DNA of 40,677 nucleotides from Bacillota bacterium (GCA_009780325.1 WRAF01000017.1:1-40677), one strand, 5' to 3'. Counted from the first letter of the stretch, positions 16,495-26,269 are shown. The notes: generated by a model from the sequence alone, not told the origin. Numbers and translations are program-made.

Positions 16495-17583
16495 CTATTC
16501 TTCTATGCTTTCATCACTATCATCAACTTCAGGTTCTTCTTTTAATACAATTTTATTTGCAAGTGCCCTAATTTTTGTTTCAACCTCTTTATACATATCA
16601 GGCTTTGCTTCTAATATACTTTTAACCGCCTCTTTGCCCTGTCCTAAACGCTCTTCATTATAGCTAAACCATGACCCGCTTTTTTTGATAATATCATGCT
16701 CAACCGCTAAATCAATAATATCAGCCGACCTTGATATGCCTTTGCCATAAATCAAATCAAATTCAGCAATTCTAAACGGAGCAGCCAATTTATTTTTGAC
16801 TACTTTAACTTTGGTTCTTGACCCCACTTGCTCTGTACCTGTTTTAATAGCCTCACCTTTTCTGACATCAAGCCTTACGCTTGCATAAAACTTTAGCGCC
16901 TTGCCGCCAGGAGTAACCTCAGGGTTTCCGTACCCGCCTAATTTATCACGCAGCTGATTAATAAAAATAATACATGTCCTAGTTTTGTGCGCTACACCTG
17001 CTAGCTTTCTTAATGCTTGTGACATAAGTCTAGCCTGCAATCCCATGTGAGAATCACCCATCTCACCATCAATTTCTGCCCTTGGAGTAAGCGCTGCAAC
17101 AGAGTCTACCACGATTACATCAATTGCTCCGCTTCTGACAAGACTTTCGGCAATATCAAGTGCCTGCTCGCCATTATCTGGTTGAGATACATACATGTTT
17201 GATAAATCAATGCCTAAATTAGCGGCATAAATAGGATCAAGCGCATGCTCTGCATCAATAAAAGCAACCGTTCCGCCCAATTTTTGCGTCTCTGCTATCA
17301 CATGCAAAGATAAAGTAGTTTTTCCGCCTGACTCAGGTCCATAGATTTCTACTATTCTGCCTCTTGGCAACCCGCCAATCCCTAACGCAAGGTCTAATGA
17401 CAAGCAGCCAGTAGAAATGGCTTCTATCGGGACAACCTTGTTTTCATTAAGTTTCATGATTGCACCTTTTCCAAATGACTTTTCAATTTGGCTGATGGCA
17501 AACTCTAAAGCCTTTGCTTTTTCTGAATCGGTTAACCCCGTATTTGTGCTGGTCCCTGTTTTTACTTTTTCTTTTTTATCCAT
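16495..17583 (-). CDS. recA: Recombinase RecA
   Basis: DNA strand-exchange protein for recombinational repair and co-protease for LexA cleavage. The 362-residue product has the N-terminal helix, Walker A GPESGGKT (residues 82-89; the usual SS is SG here) and Walker [11 protein letters not shown]. It also has the L1/L2 loop region ([20 protein letters not shown] and [10 protein letters not shown]) and an acidic C-terminal tail ([14 protein letters not shown]). The start at 17583 has AGGAG 9 nt upstream and overlaps the end of the cinA-type gene by 8 bp, so the two are translationally coupled. No LexA/DinR box is visible in the immediate upstream DNA because the gene is internal to a pgsA-cinA-recA operon. 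Confidence 0.98.
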   Translation of the reverse strand: MDKKEKVKTGTSTNTGLTDSEKAKALEFAISQIEKSFGKGAIMKLNENKVVPIEAISTGCLSLDLALGIGGLPRGRIVEIYGPESGGKTTLSLHVIAETQKLGGTVAFIDAEHALDPIYAANLGIDLSNMYVSQPDNGEQALDIAESLVRSGAIDVIVVDSVAALTPRAEIDGEMGDSHMGLQARLMSQALRKLAGVAHKTRTCIIFINQLRDKLGGYGNPEVTPGGKALKFYASVRLDVRKGEAIKTGTEQVGSRTKVKVVKNKLAAPFRIAEFDLIYGKGISRSADIIDLAVEHDIIKKSGSWFSYNEERLGQGKEAVKSILEAKPDMYKEVETKIRALANKIVLKEEPEVDDSDESIEE

Positions 17584-18040
17584 TATGTTTTTCTCCTAAA
17601 ATTTCCTTAAGTATTTTAAGTGCAGTTAGTGCACCTGTTTGAATATTTTGTAATCTTGTTTTGTTTAACGCAATTTTTTTGATGATAGTTGTGTTTAGAG
17701 TTTTGACACCTATATATGCAATATGGGGATGAGTATCCGCATAGCCAGTGGCAGCAATTGATATATCACAATCATTTAGTCCATCCATCATTCTATTGCA
17801 AACTGCATATGATACCGCACTATAGTTATCTATAATATCTTGAGGGATATTTAATATTTGCTGCTTAGAAATGTTGCTATAACATACAATTCCCTCAATC
17901 AAATACTCACTAGCACCCGTATTTTGCACCAAAAGCGATGAAATCAATCCACCAGTAAAAGACTCGGTAAGCTTTAAGCGCATTTTTGAGGCTTTAAGCA
18001 TTTGATGAACCTCATTAGTTAAATCATTTAATTTTTTCAT
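17576..18040 (-). CDS. CinA C-terminal domain protein (nicotinamide-nucleotide amidase)
   Basis: At 154 residues this is only the amidohydrolase half of CinA (PncC-type), which deamidates nicotinamide mononucleotide in NAD salvage. The N-terminal MoCF-like domain of full CinA is absent. Recognisable motifs are [15 protein letters not shown] (the family usually has AESCTGG, so the Cys is Phe here), [25 protein letters not shown] and SIAATGYAD. Its ATG overlaps the pgsA stop by 4 bp (ATGA), and its end overlaps recA by 8 bp. Linkage of cinA to recA and pgsA is conserved in Firmicutes. The Cys-to-Phe change in the TGG loop might affect activity; this is inference. Confidence 0.9.
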   Translation of the reverse strand: MKKLNDLTNEVHQMLKASKMRLKLTESFTGGLISSLLVQNTGASEYLIEGIVCYSNISKQQILNIPQDIIDNYSAVSYAVCNRMMDGLNDCDISIAATGYADTHPHIAYIGVKTLNTTIIKKIALNKTRLQNIQTGALTALKILKEILGEKHNG

Positions 18041-18816
18041 TTCTCGCCTATCTCTTTTTTATAATATGGCGATTCTTCACTTTGTTCAGAATGACAAATT
18101 ATAGAATCTTGGTCATTAGTTATTTCTTTTTTGTCATTCTGAGTAAACGAAACAACAGTAAGAATCTCATCCTTATCCTTATTATCACTATCTTTAAAAA
18201 CATGCCTATTTTTCACAATATAATTTGTCCCTGAAATGATTGTAAGAATGGTAGAAATTAATAAAAGTATTATTCCAATTAGAAATATAATATCCGCCAT
18301 ATCATATAATCGCAAATATACAAATGACATAGTCGGAATTAAAAAAATCAATGCAGTCATCTGAAAAACTGTTTTCGATTTTCCTAATTTATCTGCTGAA
18401 AGTTCAACATTGTTGGATGCTGCTAAAATTCTAAAGCAACAAATTAAAAGCTCTCTTGATAAAATAATAATAACACAGATAGTTAAAATTGCAAACCATA
18501 CTGAATACAACATCCACAATGCTGATAATGCAATCAAACAAATCAATGCAGCCGTAACAAGCAGTTTATCAGCAATAGGGTCTAAAAATTTCCCTAGTAA
18601 AGTAACTTGATTTAATTTTCTTGCTAAATATCCATCTAAAAAGTCTGTTAGACATGCTATTAAAAAGATTCCTAAAGCCACAAATCCACTAAATGACGCT
18701 GTAGAAGAACCGCTAATAAATAGAGAATGTGGTACAAAAACTGGAAAAATAAAAGCCAAAACAAAAATAGGAACTAGAATAATACGCATAACAGTCAGTT
18801 TTGTTGGTAAATTCAT
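18037..18816 (-). CDS. pgsA: CDP-diacylglycerol-glycerol-3-phosphate 3-phosphatidyltransferase, with a repeat-derived C-terminal tail
   Basis: Makes phosphatidylglycerophosphate, the committed step of phosphatidylglycerol synthesis, in the inner membrane. The CDP-alcohol phosphotransferase motif is complete: D58, D61-G62-x2-A65-R66-x8-G75-x3-D79-x3-D83. About six hydrophobic segments cover residues 8-205. The 259-residue protein is some 50 residues longer than usual. The extra C-terminus (about 217-249) is encoded by a dispersed inverted-repeat element and contains CHSEQSEES, the well-known translation of that repeat class. The tail is hydrophilic and follows the last membrane helix, so the enzyme core is probably unaffected. 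CGGAG lies 9 nt before ATG 18816. It is first in the pgsA-cinA-recA run. Confidence 0.95.
   Translation of the reverse strand: MNLPTKLTVMRIILVPIFVLAFIFPVFVPHSLFISGSSTASFSGFVALGIFLIACLTDFLDGYLARKLNQVTLLGKFLDPIADKLLVTAALICLIALSALWMLYSVWFAILTICVIIILSRELLICCFRILAASNNVELSADKLGKSKTVFQMTALIFLIPTMSFVYLRLYDMADIIFLIGIILLLISTILTIISGTNYIVKNRHVFKDSDNKDKDEILTVVSFTQNDKKEITNDQDSIICHSEQSEESPYYKKEIGEK
18071..18167. repeat. CHSEQSEE-type inverted repeat inserted in the 3' end of pgsA
   Basis: The left half (18071-18095) reads GATTCTTCACTTTGTTCAGAATGAC. The right half (18133-18167) begins GTCATTCTGAGTAAACG and ends AGAATCTC. The GTCATTC termini face inward, opposite to the intergenic copy at 8898-8978. The whole unit is read through in frame by pgsA. 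Confidence 0.85.
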
Positions 18817-18932
18817 TTTATTTTTCTCCGATTTTTATTTTTAAATAAAGTTAAGATCCTAAAGCATGATGACATTAAATTTTAACATATCACAGAATTT
18901 AGTAATTAACTTAACTTAAGAAATAATAATTT

Positions 18933-18956
18933 GTCATTCTGTAAGAATCTCAACTT
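18933..18956. repeat. Short GTCATTCTGTAAGAATCTC solo repeat
   Basis: A half-size copy of the GTCATT repeat in the 167-bp gap between rimO and pgsA. It resembles 14608-14628 and the inner half of the pgsA element. The gap contains nothing else I can identify. Confidence 0.6.
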
Positions 18957-18983
18957 TATTTCTATGCTATTATATCACACAAA

Positions 18984-20312
18984 CTATCCTCTGTCAACCG
19001 CTTTTCCTACTAAATCATAACCCCTTGATTTAATAATCTTTACATCATAAAAATTGCCTACATCAAGCACAAAATCTGCCTTGAAATATACTAAAGTGTC
19101 AATGTCGGGCGCACTGAACTCCCCTCTTCCATAAAACAAATTCTTGTCAAAATCAATGCCCTCATACAATACCTTTATTGTTTTACCTATCAAATCATTA
19201 TTAAATTCTTTAACATTATCCCTTTGAATAAGCGCCAATTCTTTTATTCTCTTTTTTGAAATTGCTGATTTAATCTGATTAGGTAAATTGCACGCAAGAG
19301 TCCCGTCTTGTGGTGAAAACTCAAAAAAACCTGCATGATTAAATTTAAAATCTTTTAAAAAATTTGCTAACTTTTCAAAATCATCATCTTGCTCATCAGG
19401 AAATCCCACCATAAAAGTAGTCCTTAAAGCAATATTCGGAACCACACTTCTCAATTTATCAATCATCCCTTTGATTAAATTACTGTCGCCTCGTCTATTC
19501 ATTCTTTTTAGAATCTTGTCGCTAATATGCTGCAGCGGCATGTCTATATACTTGACAATTTTGTGGTTTGATTTAATCTCTTCTATTAGTATATCATCTA
19601 TGTTTTCTATATAGCAATACATCAATCTTATCCACTCTACATCTGTTTTTGATAGCTCTTTAATTAATTGAACCAGCCGCCTTTCACCATATATATCTAT
19701 CCCATAATTTGAAACATCTTGCGCCACTAAAATAATCTCTTTAACGCCTAAATTCACTAGATAATTTGTTTCTTTAACTAAGTCATCTATTGTTTCAGAC
19801 TTATAGCGTCCCCTAATTGATGGAATAGTACAATATGAGCAAAGGTTGTCACAACCGTCCGATATTTTTAAATATGCATAATGACTAGGAGTAGTGAGAA
19901 TCCTATTAGACAGTAAAATATTTCCATCATTGTTAATTTTTTGCAACACTTCACCACGCTTTATGTATAAATTCTCAATAATTTTTAAGATATCAGTATA
20001 ATCATTTGTACCTAAGAATGCGTCAACTTCTTTTAACTCTTCTTTTAGTTCTTCTCTATATTTTTGACTTAAACATCCTGTCACTAATAATAACTCACAA
20101 GCACCGCTCTTTTTATATTCAGCCATACTTAATATTGTATCAATAGCCTCTTTTTTTGCAGAATCAATAAAAGCACAGGTGTTGATAATTATCACCTGCG
20201 CCTCATTTTCAGTTGTAATTACAAAATTTACACTAGACAACACACCAAGCATCTTTTCAGTATCTACTCTGTTTTTATCACAGCCTAATGACACTATAGC
20301 TAGTTTTTTCAT
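18984..20312 (-). CDS. rimO: Ribosomal protein S12 methylthiotransferase RimO
   Basis: Radical-SAM methylthiotransferase that thiomethylates the conserved Asp of ribosomal protein S12. In the 442-residue protein the N-terminal UPF0004 domain supplies the auxiliary [4Fe-4S] cluster cysteines C11, C46 and C80. The radical-SAM cluster is C154-x3-C158-x2-C161 in SDGCDNLCSYC, followed by IPSIRGRYKS. The end (about 375-442) fits a TRAM domain. The start VSLGCDKNRVDTEKMLG is characteristic of RimO rather than MiaB. ATG 20312 has AAGGGAG 9 nt upstream and lies 12 nt after the ftsK stop, so it is co-transcribed with ftsK. Confidence 0.97.
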   Translation of the reverse strand: MKKLAIVSLGCDKNRVDTEKMLGVLSSVNFVITTENEAQVIIINTCAFIDSAKKEAIDTILSMAEYKKSGACELLLVTGCLSQKYREELKEELKEVDAFLGTNDYTDILKIIENLYIKRGEVLQKINNDGNILLSNRILTTPSHYAYLKISDGCDNLCSYCTIPSIRGRYKSETIDDLVKETNYLVNLGVKEIILVAQDVSNYGIDIYGERRLVQLIKELSKTDVEWIRLMYCYIENIDDILIEEIKSNHKIVKYIDMPLQHISDKILKRMNRRGDSNLIKGMIDKLRSVVPNIALRTTFMVGFPDEQDDDFEKLANFLKDFKFNHAGFFEFSPQDGTLACNLPNQIKSAISKKRIKELALIQRDNVKEFNNDLIGKTIKVLYEGIDFDKNLFYGRGEFSAPDIDTLVYFKADFVLDVGNFYDVKIIKSRGYDLVGKAVDRG

Positions 20313-20324
20313 AAATCAACTCCC

Positions 20325-23300
20325 TTAAAAATCAGTGCCAAAAACCTTTTCAAACATTTCTCTTGTAGCAAAAATTTCTCTAGGTTTAGTCGGTCGCATA
20401 TCATCTTTAGAACCAATAAAACCAAGTTGCTCTAATTCATCCATTATCCTAGCGCCCCTTGCATAACCTAATTTATAGCGACGCTGCAAAAGTGAAGTAG
20501 ATACAGCACCTGTCTCAATAATTTTGCGTGCAATTTCTTCTAAAAGCGGGTCAAACTCGTTTTCTTCATTATCATCTGAGCCAAACTCGTCTTCAATCTC
20601 TACCTCTTTTTCTTTTAATATAGCACCCGCCGCCTCATCAAAATACTCTGCTGAATTATTCTCACAAATAAATTTAACAATTTCTTCAACTTCTTCAGTA
20701 GTAACATATGCACCCTGAATCCTTTTAGGCTCTGGCGCATCAATAGGCGCATACAATAAATCACCCCTGCCAAGCAGCATTTCAGCACCTGTTTGGTCTA
20801 ATATCGTTTTAGAGTCGGTACCATTTGATACTGCAAAAGCAATCCTTGATGGCAAATTAGCTTTAATTGTACCTGTGATTACATCAACTGAAGGTCTTTG
20901 AGTCGCTAAAATCATATTGATGCCTGCAGCTCTAGACAATTGAGAGATAGATAAAATAAGCTGCTCCATCTCTTTTTTATAGCCGCCCATCATTAAATCT
21001 GATAGCTCATCAACTACAATAACAATCCTTGGCATTTTAACAACCTCGCCTCTTTTAACAGCCTCGGATGCATTGTATTCTTGAATATTTTTGACTTTAT
21101 GCGCTGACAAAATTTTATACCGCTCATACATTTCAGAAACAACCCACTTAAATGCATTGATTGCATGCTCACGCTCATTGATGATTTGATTTATCAAAAG
21201 ATGAGGAAGATTTTGATAAAGCGGAAACTCTACTCTTTTTGGGTCAATCAAAATAAGACGCAAATCTGATGGACTTGATTTATAAATCATAGATACAATT
21301 AATGAATTTAAGCATGCACTTTTTCCGCTGCCTGTTGTGCCGGCAACTAATAAATGCGGCATTTTTTCTAGCGGACTAAATACTATATCACCTGCAATAT
21401 CTTTACCTAAACAAAGCGTAACATTTGATGATGCTTTGCTAAATTCTTCAGATCCAATCAAGTCTTTTAGTGAAACTATACCAATTTCTTGATTAGGAAC
21501 TTCAACACCCACAGCACGTTTTCCTGAGATAGGCGCTTCTATACGCACACCTTTTTTAGCCGCCAATTCATAAGCTATATCATCTGCAAAATTTAGAATT
21601 TTTTTAATAGAAATCCCCGCAGGCATAGTTAATTCATACCTTGTGACAGCAGGTCCTGGTGCAACAGAAGTAACTTGAACTTTTAAACCTAGTGATTGAA
21701 GCACCTTTTCTAATTTTTCTGCATTCAAAGCACTGTCACCACCATATAATGACGGGTCAGTTGAGTCTGCAGTTAATAAATCTAAAGGGGGTCTAGCATA
21801 CTGAGCAATCTTTTTAGTTGATTTTGATGATAATTTTTCTTTATCAGACTTAATAGCATCATCAATATGAATTTGATTGACTGGAATTTTATGATTTACA
21901 TTGCGCTTTGAAAATTCTTTAGGAGCCGAATTATGACCTTTTATATAAGAACCTGAATAATCTTCATCTTGGTTAAAGATAGCTGATTGCAATTGATTAT
22001 CTTGCTTTTGTGCTGTTTTATACGGAGTAGTGCCATACTCTATAAAAGTTGATTTATTAATTTGCTCATTTTCATCATCTTGATTATCATCAAAATTATC
22101 TAAATAAATAGTGGAATCATTTTCATTGCTTTTATTTTTTAATTTTGACGCAAAAGATAAATCTATACTTTGTGTAGTAGTTTGTGTTTGAATACTTTGA
22201 CTATCAATTTTATCTTCATCAGCATCATCATTATCTAAAAAATTAACCGCATCATTAATTATTTTTCTGGTGAAGGCAGGTTGTTTATTATCTTTATCTA
22301 TTTGATTAGAAATAGTGACTAAAGTATTTTTTACATTTGATAAGATTTCTTTTTTTAACTTTGTTTCATTTTTTTGCTCATCTTCTTCATAAGCTGGTGC
22401 AACAAACTCTCTATCAATATTAGGAACAAAATTTGATTTTGTATATTCAAAGGTTTCTTCTTTGATACTTTGTGAAAAATTTTGCTCTTGATTTATTTCA
22501 ATTTGACTAGGTTCTTGATTTATAATATCAATAAAATTCTCATTTAAATTTTCAATGCCTTGATCATTATAATATGGTGTAGGATCATTAGGTAAATCTA
22601 ACGGAATAGCAGAAAACTGATTCTTTGTTATTTCAGAAGCAATAGTTTGCATAGCAGCATCACTATTAATTGCAGCAACATTATTGTCGCAATTAATAAT
22701 ATCAGCCTCATGTCTAATCTGCGGCTCTAAAGAAATTTTGCTTGCCAAAATGGCATTAGCTTTTTGCGTCAAATCATCAAAATTATTATCTTTATAATTT
22801 GCAGTATTTTCAATTGGATATTGATCTTGATAAATAATAACAGATGGCGGTGTTTCTTGTTTAGGCTGCTCTTTTTCAACAATCGACGCAATATACTTGC
22901 TATATTGTGCTGCATCAATTATGCTGCCTTCATCATTATAAAATGGCTGCTCATCAATAGGCGGTTGAAAAACAACCTCAGGCATGCTGATTGGCTGCTT
23001 TTCTCTTGCCTTTTTAAGCTTTGTTTCAGACTCTATTGGTTTATGAGCAATCTTGCTTTGCTTAGTAAACTCATCAATAAATATTTCTGTATCATATTCT
23101 CTAAAATCAGTGCTGCCTATAGTCATAGGCTCTGCTTGAATAATGCCCGTCATACTACCATTACGCAACAACTCCTTTTCAGAATTCATATTAGCCAAAA
23201 AGCGGTCTTTATCATCTTGACCGATTCTATTTTTATCACCTAAAAGCCTTTCTCTTGCTCTTTCTCTATCTCCTTCTATATCAATAGCTTGATGCTCTTC

Positions 23301-24143
23301 ATTATTTTCTTTAATGAAACCAAATAAATCAGAAAAAGATTTTCCGCCTAAATTTCCGCTATTAGATCCGCCACCAGTATAATTATTGCTGTCAATCCTA
23401 TCATACTCATCATCTATCGCACTAAAATCCCTATACTCACCGCTGATATTTTTAGATTTAGAATCAGTAGATTTAATGCGTCCGACATACAAGCCATAGT
23501 TAGTAACATTATCTAAATCAAATTGTCCATCACTTTGAATAATATATTCTTTGCTGCCTGTCTTTTTAATCCTAGTTTTATTATATTGACGCTTATTTTC
23601 AGCATTAGGCTTTTTATTCAGCTTGATAATATCTGTCGCTAAAAGACTAGCAAAAATTAAAAATAGTGCCACAAAAAATAAATACGCACCAACCACACTA
23701 ATAGTTGATACTACAGTCATGGTAAAAAATGAAAAAATGACTCCGCCAATAGAAAAATTATCACTAAAATTATATGTTGCAGACAAATGCTCACCAAAAG
23801 ATAAACTTAATAATGAATGAGTAGTAATAAGCTGCAAAATCATTAAGCCAAACACCGAAATTAAGCTGATAAAAATTGCTCTTCTTTTGCTGACAGCAAG
23901 ACGGCGTCCTTTTAATTTTAATATTCCAAGTGCAGCTGTAGCCGAAAACAAGGCAAATGAGACAACTCCCAATATCCCTGTTAAAAAGTTTCTTACTCCG
24001 CTTCCTATCACGCTTAATGCAATAGGAAAAATAAGGCACACAAGAAAAAAAGCACTTATGATAATTAATACTATGCCTATAGCTTCTGATGAGCTTTTTT
24101 TCTTTTGTTTGCCGTTATTTTTTCGTCCAGGATTATTTAGCAT
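20325..24143 (-). CDS. ftsK: DNA translocase FtsK/SpoIIIE with a very long linker
   Basis: Septal DNA pump that clears chromosomes from the division (and, in spore formers, sporulation) septum. Four to five N-terminal transmembrane helices occupy about residues 20-185. A very long Asp/Asn/Gln/Ile-rich, low-complexity linker runs from about 190 to 775. The RecA-like motor follows (RPPLDLL..., Walker A GTTGSGKS near residue 935, Walker B RIVIVVDELSDLM). A C-terminal winged-helix gamma domain (STSLLQRRYKLGYARGARIMDELE) reads the orienting sequences. The protein is 1272 residues, far longer than the roughly 790 of B. subtilis SpoIIIE, and most of the difference is linker. AAGGGG is just upstream of ATG 24143. 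It sits between the M16 peptidase gene and rimO. Confidence 0.96.
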   Translation of the reverse strand: MLNNPGRKNNGKQKKKSSSEAIGIVLIIISAFFLVCLIFPIALSVIGSGVRNFLTGILGVVSFALFSATAALGILKLKGRRLAVSKRRAIFISLISVFGLMILQLITTHSLLSLSFGEHLSATYNFSDNFSIGGVIFSFFTMTVVSTISVVGAYLFFVALFLIFASLLATDIIKLNKKPNAENKRQYNKTRIKKTGSKEYIIQSDGQFDLDNVTNYGLYVGRIKSTDSKSKNISGEYRDFSAIDDEYDRIDSNNYTGGGSNSGNLGGKSFSDLFGFIKENNEEHQAIDIEGDRERARERLLGDKNRIGQDDKDRFLANMNSEKELLRNGSMTGIIQAEPMTIGSTDFREYDTEIFIDEFTKQSKIAHKPIESETKLKKAREKQPISMPEVVFQPPIDEQPFYNDEGSIIDAAQYSKYIASIVEKEQPKQETPPSVIIYQDQYPIENTANYKDNNFDDLTQKANAILASKISLEPQIRHEADIINCDNNVAAINSDAAMQTIASEITKNQFSAIPLDLPNDPTPYYNDQGIENLNENFIDIINQEPSQIEINQEQNFSQSIKEETFEYTKSNFVPNIDREFVAPAYEEDEQKNETKLKKEILSNVKNTLVTISNQIDKDNKQPAFTRKIINDAVNFLDNDDADEDKIDSQSIQTQTTTQSIDLSFASKLKNKSNENDSTIYLDNFDDNQDDENEQINKSTFIEYGTTPYKTAQKQDNQLQSAIFNQDEDYSGSYIKGHNSAPKEFSKRNVNHKIPVNQIHIDDAIKSDKEKLSSKSTKKIAQYARPPLDLLTADSTDPSLYGGDSALNAEKLEKVLQSLGLKVQVTSVAPGPAVTRYELTMPAGISIKKILNFADDIAYELAAKKGVRIEAPISGKRAVGVEVPNQEIGIVSLKDLIGSEEFSKASSNVTLCLGKDIAGDIVFSPLEKMPHLLVAGTTGSGKSACLNSLIVSMIYKSSPSDLRLILIDPKRVEFPLYQNLPHLLINQIINEREHAINAFKWVVSEMYERYKILSAHKVKNIQEYNASEAVKRGEVVKMPRIVIVVDELSDLMMGGYKKEMEQLILSISQLSRAAGINMILATQRPSVDVITGTIKANLPSRIAFAVSNGTDSKTILDQTGAEMLLGRGDLLYAPIDAPEPKRIQGAYVTTEEVEEIVKFICENNSAEYFDEAAGAILKEKEVEIEDEFGSDDNEENEFDPLLEEIARKIIETGAVSTSLLQRRYKLGYARGARIMDELEQLGFIGSKDDMRPTKPREIFATREMFEKVFGTDF

Positions 24144-24269
24144 TGGTACCCCTTAGTCTTCTCCTAAAGTTACTCTTTAGCATAACATGTCCATAAAAAA
24201 ATTACAACTATTTTTAACACATTTTTTAAATTTCACATGAATTTCACAAATTAGCATTTGTTAAACAAT

Positions 24270-25505
24270 TTACCAAGACGGTTTAGCATCAGGCTGCTTT
24301 CCTAAATATGCTAATGCTGGTTTTTTATCAAATAACTCTTTAGCAAAAGCCAACACATTTTCTATGCTTACTTTTTCAATCTCTTTCAATCTCTTTCTCA
24401 TATCATATAATTCATTGCATAGCAATAATAATTTTCCAAAAGCAAACATCTGTGTTTGAACACTTTCTTGGGCAAATGCCATACTTGCTTTAAGCTGTGC
24501 CTTTGCCCTGTTAAACTCTTCGGTCGTTACACCTTTATTAATCAATAATTCAATTTCATCCTTTATAGAAGAAATCACTTTTTTTGTATTGTTTGCACTA
24601 TAATTTATGCAAATATTGAATGAACCTAAATCGACATGCACACTTGGATGAGAATAAACACTATAGGCTAGACCTTGCCTTTCTCTAATGGATTGAAATA
24701 ATCTGCTGCCCATTCCCCCGCCTAAAATGACTGACAATAGCGACTGAACAGCTGTCAATTGATGATTTAAGGCAATTGACGGAAAAGCAAGCATTAAATT
24801 TGATTGCTCATAATCATGAATTTGAACGCTGTCTTTTGCTATAAATTTATTAACAGCAGGCATAATTATTTTTTTAGTAGTTTTAATCTTATTAAGAAAA
24901 TATTTTTTTATATATTCATCGGCTTTTTCTAAAGTAATATCACCTGCAAAAGCAACTGTAATGTTTTTAGAATGATAATAATCATTTATATAATCATCTA
25001 TATAAGCTTTATCAAAAGCATTAATATGTTTGGTTGTCCCTATGATTGAACGTGCTAAGGGACCGTCATACAAAGCCTCTGCTAAATTCTCATAACATAC
25101 ATCTTCGGGATTATCTTTTATCATACCTATCTCTTCTATTACTACACCCTTTTCTCTATCAAGCTCTGTTTTATCAAATATAGAATCAAAGAAAATATGA
25201 CTAAGTGCCTCAAAACATTTTTCAGCCACATCAGTTAATGCCTTAAAATGATAGCAAGTACAATCTTTTGAAGTAAAAGCATTAATACCTGCCCCCATCC
25301 CTTCAAATGTTGTTGCAATCTCAAATGCATTAAGCTTGTCCGTTCCTTTAAAAATCATATGTTCTAAAAAATGAGAAATACCATTGTTCTTAGCTGTCTC
25401 ATTTTTAGAACCTGCATTAACAAATATACCTGCCGCTACTGAATAAGAAGGCAGCGACTCTACAACTAGTTTTAATCCATTTTCATAGTTAAGTACTTTC
25501 TGCAT
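24270..25505 (-). CDS. M16 family zinc peptidase (MlpA/YmxG-type)
   Basis: Insulinase-family processing protease of 411 residues. The inverted zinc motif HxxEH is H45-F-L-E48-H49 (GISHFLEHMIFKGT), with the distal ligand Glu in GVVIEEIGMI (124/125). The C-terminal inactive half follows, with GGGMGSRLFQSIRERQGLAYSVYS. This is the small single-chain type found just downstream of pnp and ylxY in Firmicutes (B. subtilis mlpA, also called ymxG). Its substrate is not established. ATG 25505 has AAAGGA upstream, and the gene lies 14 nt after the YlxY-type gene, clearly in one operon. All catalytic residues are intact. Confidence 0.94.
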   Translation of the reverse strand: MQKVLNYENGLKLVVESLPSYSVAAGIFVNAGSKNETAKNNGISHFLEHMIFKGTDKLNAFEIATTFEGMGAGINAFTSKDCTCYHFKALTDVAEKCFEALSHIFFDSIFDKTELDREKGVVIEEIGMIKDNPEDVCYENLAEALYDGPLARSIIGTTKHINAFDKAYIDDYINDYYHSKNITVAFAGDITLEKADEYIKKYFLNKIKTTKKIIMPAVNKFIAKDSVQIHDYEQSNLMLAFPSIALNHQLTAVQSLLSVILGGGMGSRLFQSIRERQGLAYSVYSHPSVHVDLGSFNICINYSANNTKKVISSIKDEIELLINKGVTTEEFNRAKAQLKASMAFAQESVQTQMFAFGKLLLLCNELYDMRKRLKEIEKVSIENVLAFAKELFDKKPALAYLGKQPDAKPSW

Positions 25506-25519
25506 AATGTTTTTTTCCT

Positions 25520-26233
25520 TTATGTTGTTTGCAAAATTGCCTGCGATACCGTAGTCACATTAAATCTTTGTGACCTAATTGTGCTAATAATATTTGGCAA
25601 TGCTTCTATTGTATGATGAGTTGGATGCAATGAAACAAAGTTTCCGCCGCCCAAATTTTCTGTTGCCCTATCATGAATCAAGTTTCTGTTTCTATCACGC
25701 CAATCAAATGTTTCAATCGTCGGAATAATAACTCTATAGCCTAAACCATTAGCCGCCTTAATTGTTGCATCCGAATAAAAACCCATTGGAGGACTAAACA
25801 ATGTCATCTCAAAATTTAAGATATTATTAATAAGTCTATGATTAGCTTGAATATCTTCTCGTGATCTTGCTTGATTGACTTGTCTATGATCAATTTGAAA
25901 ATAACCTAAATTACCAATTTCATGCCCATCAGCATAAATATTTAGCAGCAAGTCCTCATTATTAAATGCCCATAGCCCGCCAATGAAAAAGGTAGCAGTC
26001 ACACCTTCTCGCCTTAATGCACTTAAAAGCGGTTCAATATGCTCACTACCCCAGCTAATATTAAACATTAATGCAACATTATGTTCACTCTCTCCCCTAT
26101 CTAATGGGCGAGAAATTTGCCCCACAGCAATTACACCTGAAAAAATACTGACAACCAAAACCAAAATGGCAGCAAAAGACAGCACCGCATTAGTAATGAT
26201 ATTTTTTAATGAATATTTATTTTTTATAGCCAT
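25520..26233 (-). CDS. ylxY: YlxY-type polysaccharide deacetylase homologue, probably catalytically dead
   Basis: A 237-residue protein with an N-terminal transmembrane anchor (about residues 12-40) and a NodB-fold domain. Fold landmarks are clear: GVTATFFIGGLWA, ADGHEIGN, FSPPMGFYSDATIKAANGLGYRVI, FDWRDRN and FVSLHPTHHTIEALP. The metal/catalytic motif TFDDG has become MFNISWG (residues 56-62). The HxxxH metal motif after EIGN has become NLGYFQ, so the Asp-His-His triad is missing. YlxY in B. subtilis sits between pnp and mlpA, as here, and spore-former homologues are also divergent at motif 1. I infer a non-enzymatic or altered role. The start is ATG 26233 with GAGG 6 nt upstream; an in-frame upstream codon at 26245 lacks a site. 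Confidence 0.85.
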   Translation of the reverse strand: MAIKNKYSLKNIITNAVLSFAAILVLVVSIFSGVIAVGQISRPLDRGESEHNVALMFNISWGSEHIEPLLSALRREGVTATFFIGGLWAFNNEDLLLNIYADGHEIGNLGYFQIDHRQVNQARSREDIQANHRLINNILNFEMTLFSPPMGFYSDATIKAANGLGYRVIIPTIETFDWRDRNRNLIHDRATENLGGGNFVSLHPTHHTIEALPNIISTIRSQRFNVTTVSQAILQTT

Positions 26234-26245
26234 ACTTGTCCTCAT

Positions 26246-26269
26246 ACTAAAATTACTAAATGTTTTAGT
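26246..26269 (-). promoter_or_regulatory. Small stem-loop just upstream of the ylxY ribosome-binding site
   Basis: ACTAAAA (26246-26252) pairs exactly with TTTTAGT (26263-26269). The stem ends 3 nt from the GAGG site of ylxY, so it could modulate translation or mark an operator. Weak evidence. Confidence 0.3.
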
